A stretch of DNA of 6,522 nt, taken from NCBI GenBank assembly GCA_900555785.1, contig USMO01000096.1:1-6522 (forward strand). The letters are read 5' to 3'. The stretch is from an uncultured Eubacteriales bacterium (GTDB lineage: Bacteria > Bacillota > Clostridia > Oscillospirales > CAG-272). A model generated the notes under the pieces. That model worked only from the letters and a program-made list of their open reading frames with translations, did not search any database and had not been told where the DNA came from. A program made the translations under genes and the position numbers. Below, in pieces: positions 5,916 through 6,522 of this stretch. Position 1 is the stretch's first letter, and the number at the start of each line of letters is the position of its first letter.

Positions 5916-6522
5916 GTCCGGTCCCCCAAATCCTTTGCTTCAATCATCTCGCGCGCGGCGATCCGCTGCGTGTCGGTCACCGCAATGCCGCCCAGAATCC
6001 GCGCGATTTCCTCCACGCGCTCGTCCCCCGACAGCAGCCGGACCGCCGTTTCGGCGCGCCCGTCCTTTTCGTACTTGGTAATCAGATAGTGCCGGTCGGC
6101 AAGCGAGGCAATCTGCGCAGAGTGCGTCACGCAGAGCACCTGCGAATCCTTTGCCGTCCCGTGCAGCATCAGGCCGATTTTGCGCGAGGTCTTGCCCGAC
6201 ACACCGGTGTCGATTTCATCGAAAATCACCGTTGTCGCGCCGTTTTTGTCATCCAGAACCGACCGCAGTGCCAGCATCATGCGCGACAGTTCGCCGCCCG
6301 AGGCGATTTTTGCCAGGGGCTGGACCGGCTCGCCGGGGTTGGTTGCAATCAGAAATTCCACATCGTCCGCACCGGCAGTTCCCGGCTCGACCGGGCTGAC
6401 CCGAATCTCCAGCCGGACCTTCGGCATGTCCAGAAACCGGAGGGCATCGGTCACTTTGCGGACCACCGCCTCGGCAGCGCTGACACGCAGCGTATGCAGC
6501 GCCTCTGCCGCGCGGTCAACCT
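5912..6522 (-). CDS. recN: DNA repair protein RecN, C-terminal part (5' end outside window)
   Basis: RecN is an SMC-like ATPase that acts early in recombinational repair of double-strand breaks. Only the last 202 complete codons are present, against a usual family length of about 550-570 residues, so the Walker A half and most of the coiled coil lie beyond the right edge. Numbering from the first complete codon, the fragment begins with the end of a coiled-coil-like helix rich in Ala, Glu and Leu. It then shows the ABC signature SGGELSR (74-80), Walker B with D-loop VIFDEIDTGVSG (98-109) and the switch-histidine region CVTHSAQIA (130-138). These are the standard RecN C-terminal ATPase motifs and all look intact. 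The reading frame stays open to the window edge, so the GTG at 6466 is an internal Val codon and not a start. The TGA stop overlaps the next gene's ATG (ATGA), which points to co-transcription and translational coupling. Identification is secure. Confidence 0.96.
   Translation of the reverse strand, partial: VDRAAEALHTLRVSAAEAVVRKVTDALRFLDMPKVRLEIRVSPVEPGTAGADDVEFLIATNPGEPVQPLAKIASGGELSRMMLALRSVLDDKNGATTVIFDEIDTGVSGKTSRKIGLMLHGTAKDSQVLCVTHSAQIASLADRHYLITKYEKDGRAETAVRLLSGDERVEEIARILGGIAVTDTQRIAAREMIEAKDLGDRT

Noticed and set aside
5388..6089. Plus-strand open frame of 233 codons opposite the deacylase and recN
   Set aside because: It is antisense to two conserved genes with intact motifs and has no protein features of its own.

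Overview
The window is a high-GC stretch of bacterial chromosome that looks like a Gram-positive Clostridia genome, most likely the Oscillospiraceae/Ruminococcaceae group. This rests on Bacillota-style Shine-Dalgarno sequences, a sigma-A-type promoter, the ArgRS and YebC protein types, and a GC-rich hairpin element at the left edge. The taxonomic placement is inference. All six genes lie on the minus strand, so the biological order runs from right to left. No tRNA, rRNA, CRISPR array, insertion sequence or phage gene was seen.

In transcription order: (1) the C-terminal 202 codons of recN (DNA repair ATPase), entering from the right edge; (2) a YbaK/EbsC-type Cys-tRNA(Pro) deacylase whose ATG overlaps the recN stop as ATGA; (3) a 106-nt gap holding a good sigma-A promoter and a 12-bp palindrome at the expected transcription start; (4) argS; (5) yebC, 25 nt after argS; (6) an ArsB/NhaD-superfamily membrane transporter, 6 nt after yebC and without its own Shine-Dalgarno; (7) a 113-nt gap with a small hairpin; (8) a polytopic membrane protein resembling Wzy-type oligosaccharide repeat-unit polymerases. 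Its reading frame runs into a GC-rich inverted-repeat, terminator-like element at the left edge.

Functionally the right and centre are housekeeping. RecN acts in double-strand break repair. The deacylase clears mischarged tRNA, ArgRS charges tRNA(Arg), and YebC acts on transcription or translation, so three consecutive genes serve translation and its accuracy. The two membrane proteins at the left have no evident link to these and read as accessory genes in the same direction. The argS promoter probably drives argS-yebC-transporter as one operon, while recN and the deacylase form the end of an upstream operon. I found no convincing novel system. The points most worth checking are the transporter's start (in frame with yebC, no Shine-Dalgarno), the isolated Wzy-like gene with a repeat-encoded tail, and the palindrome over the argS start site.
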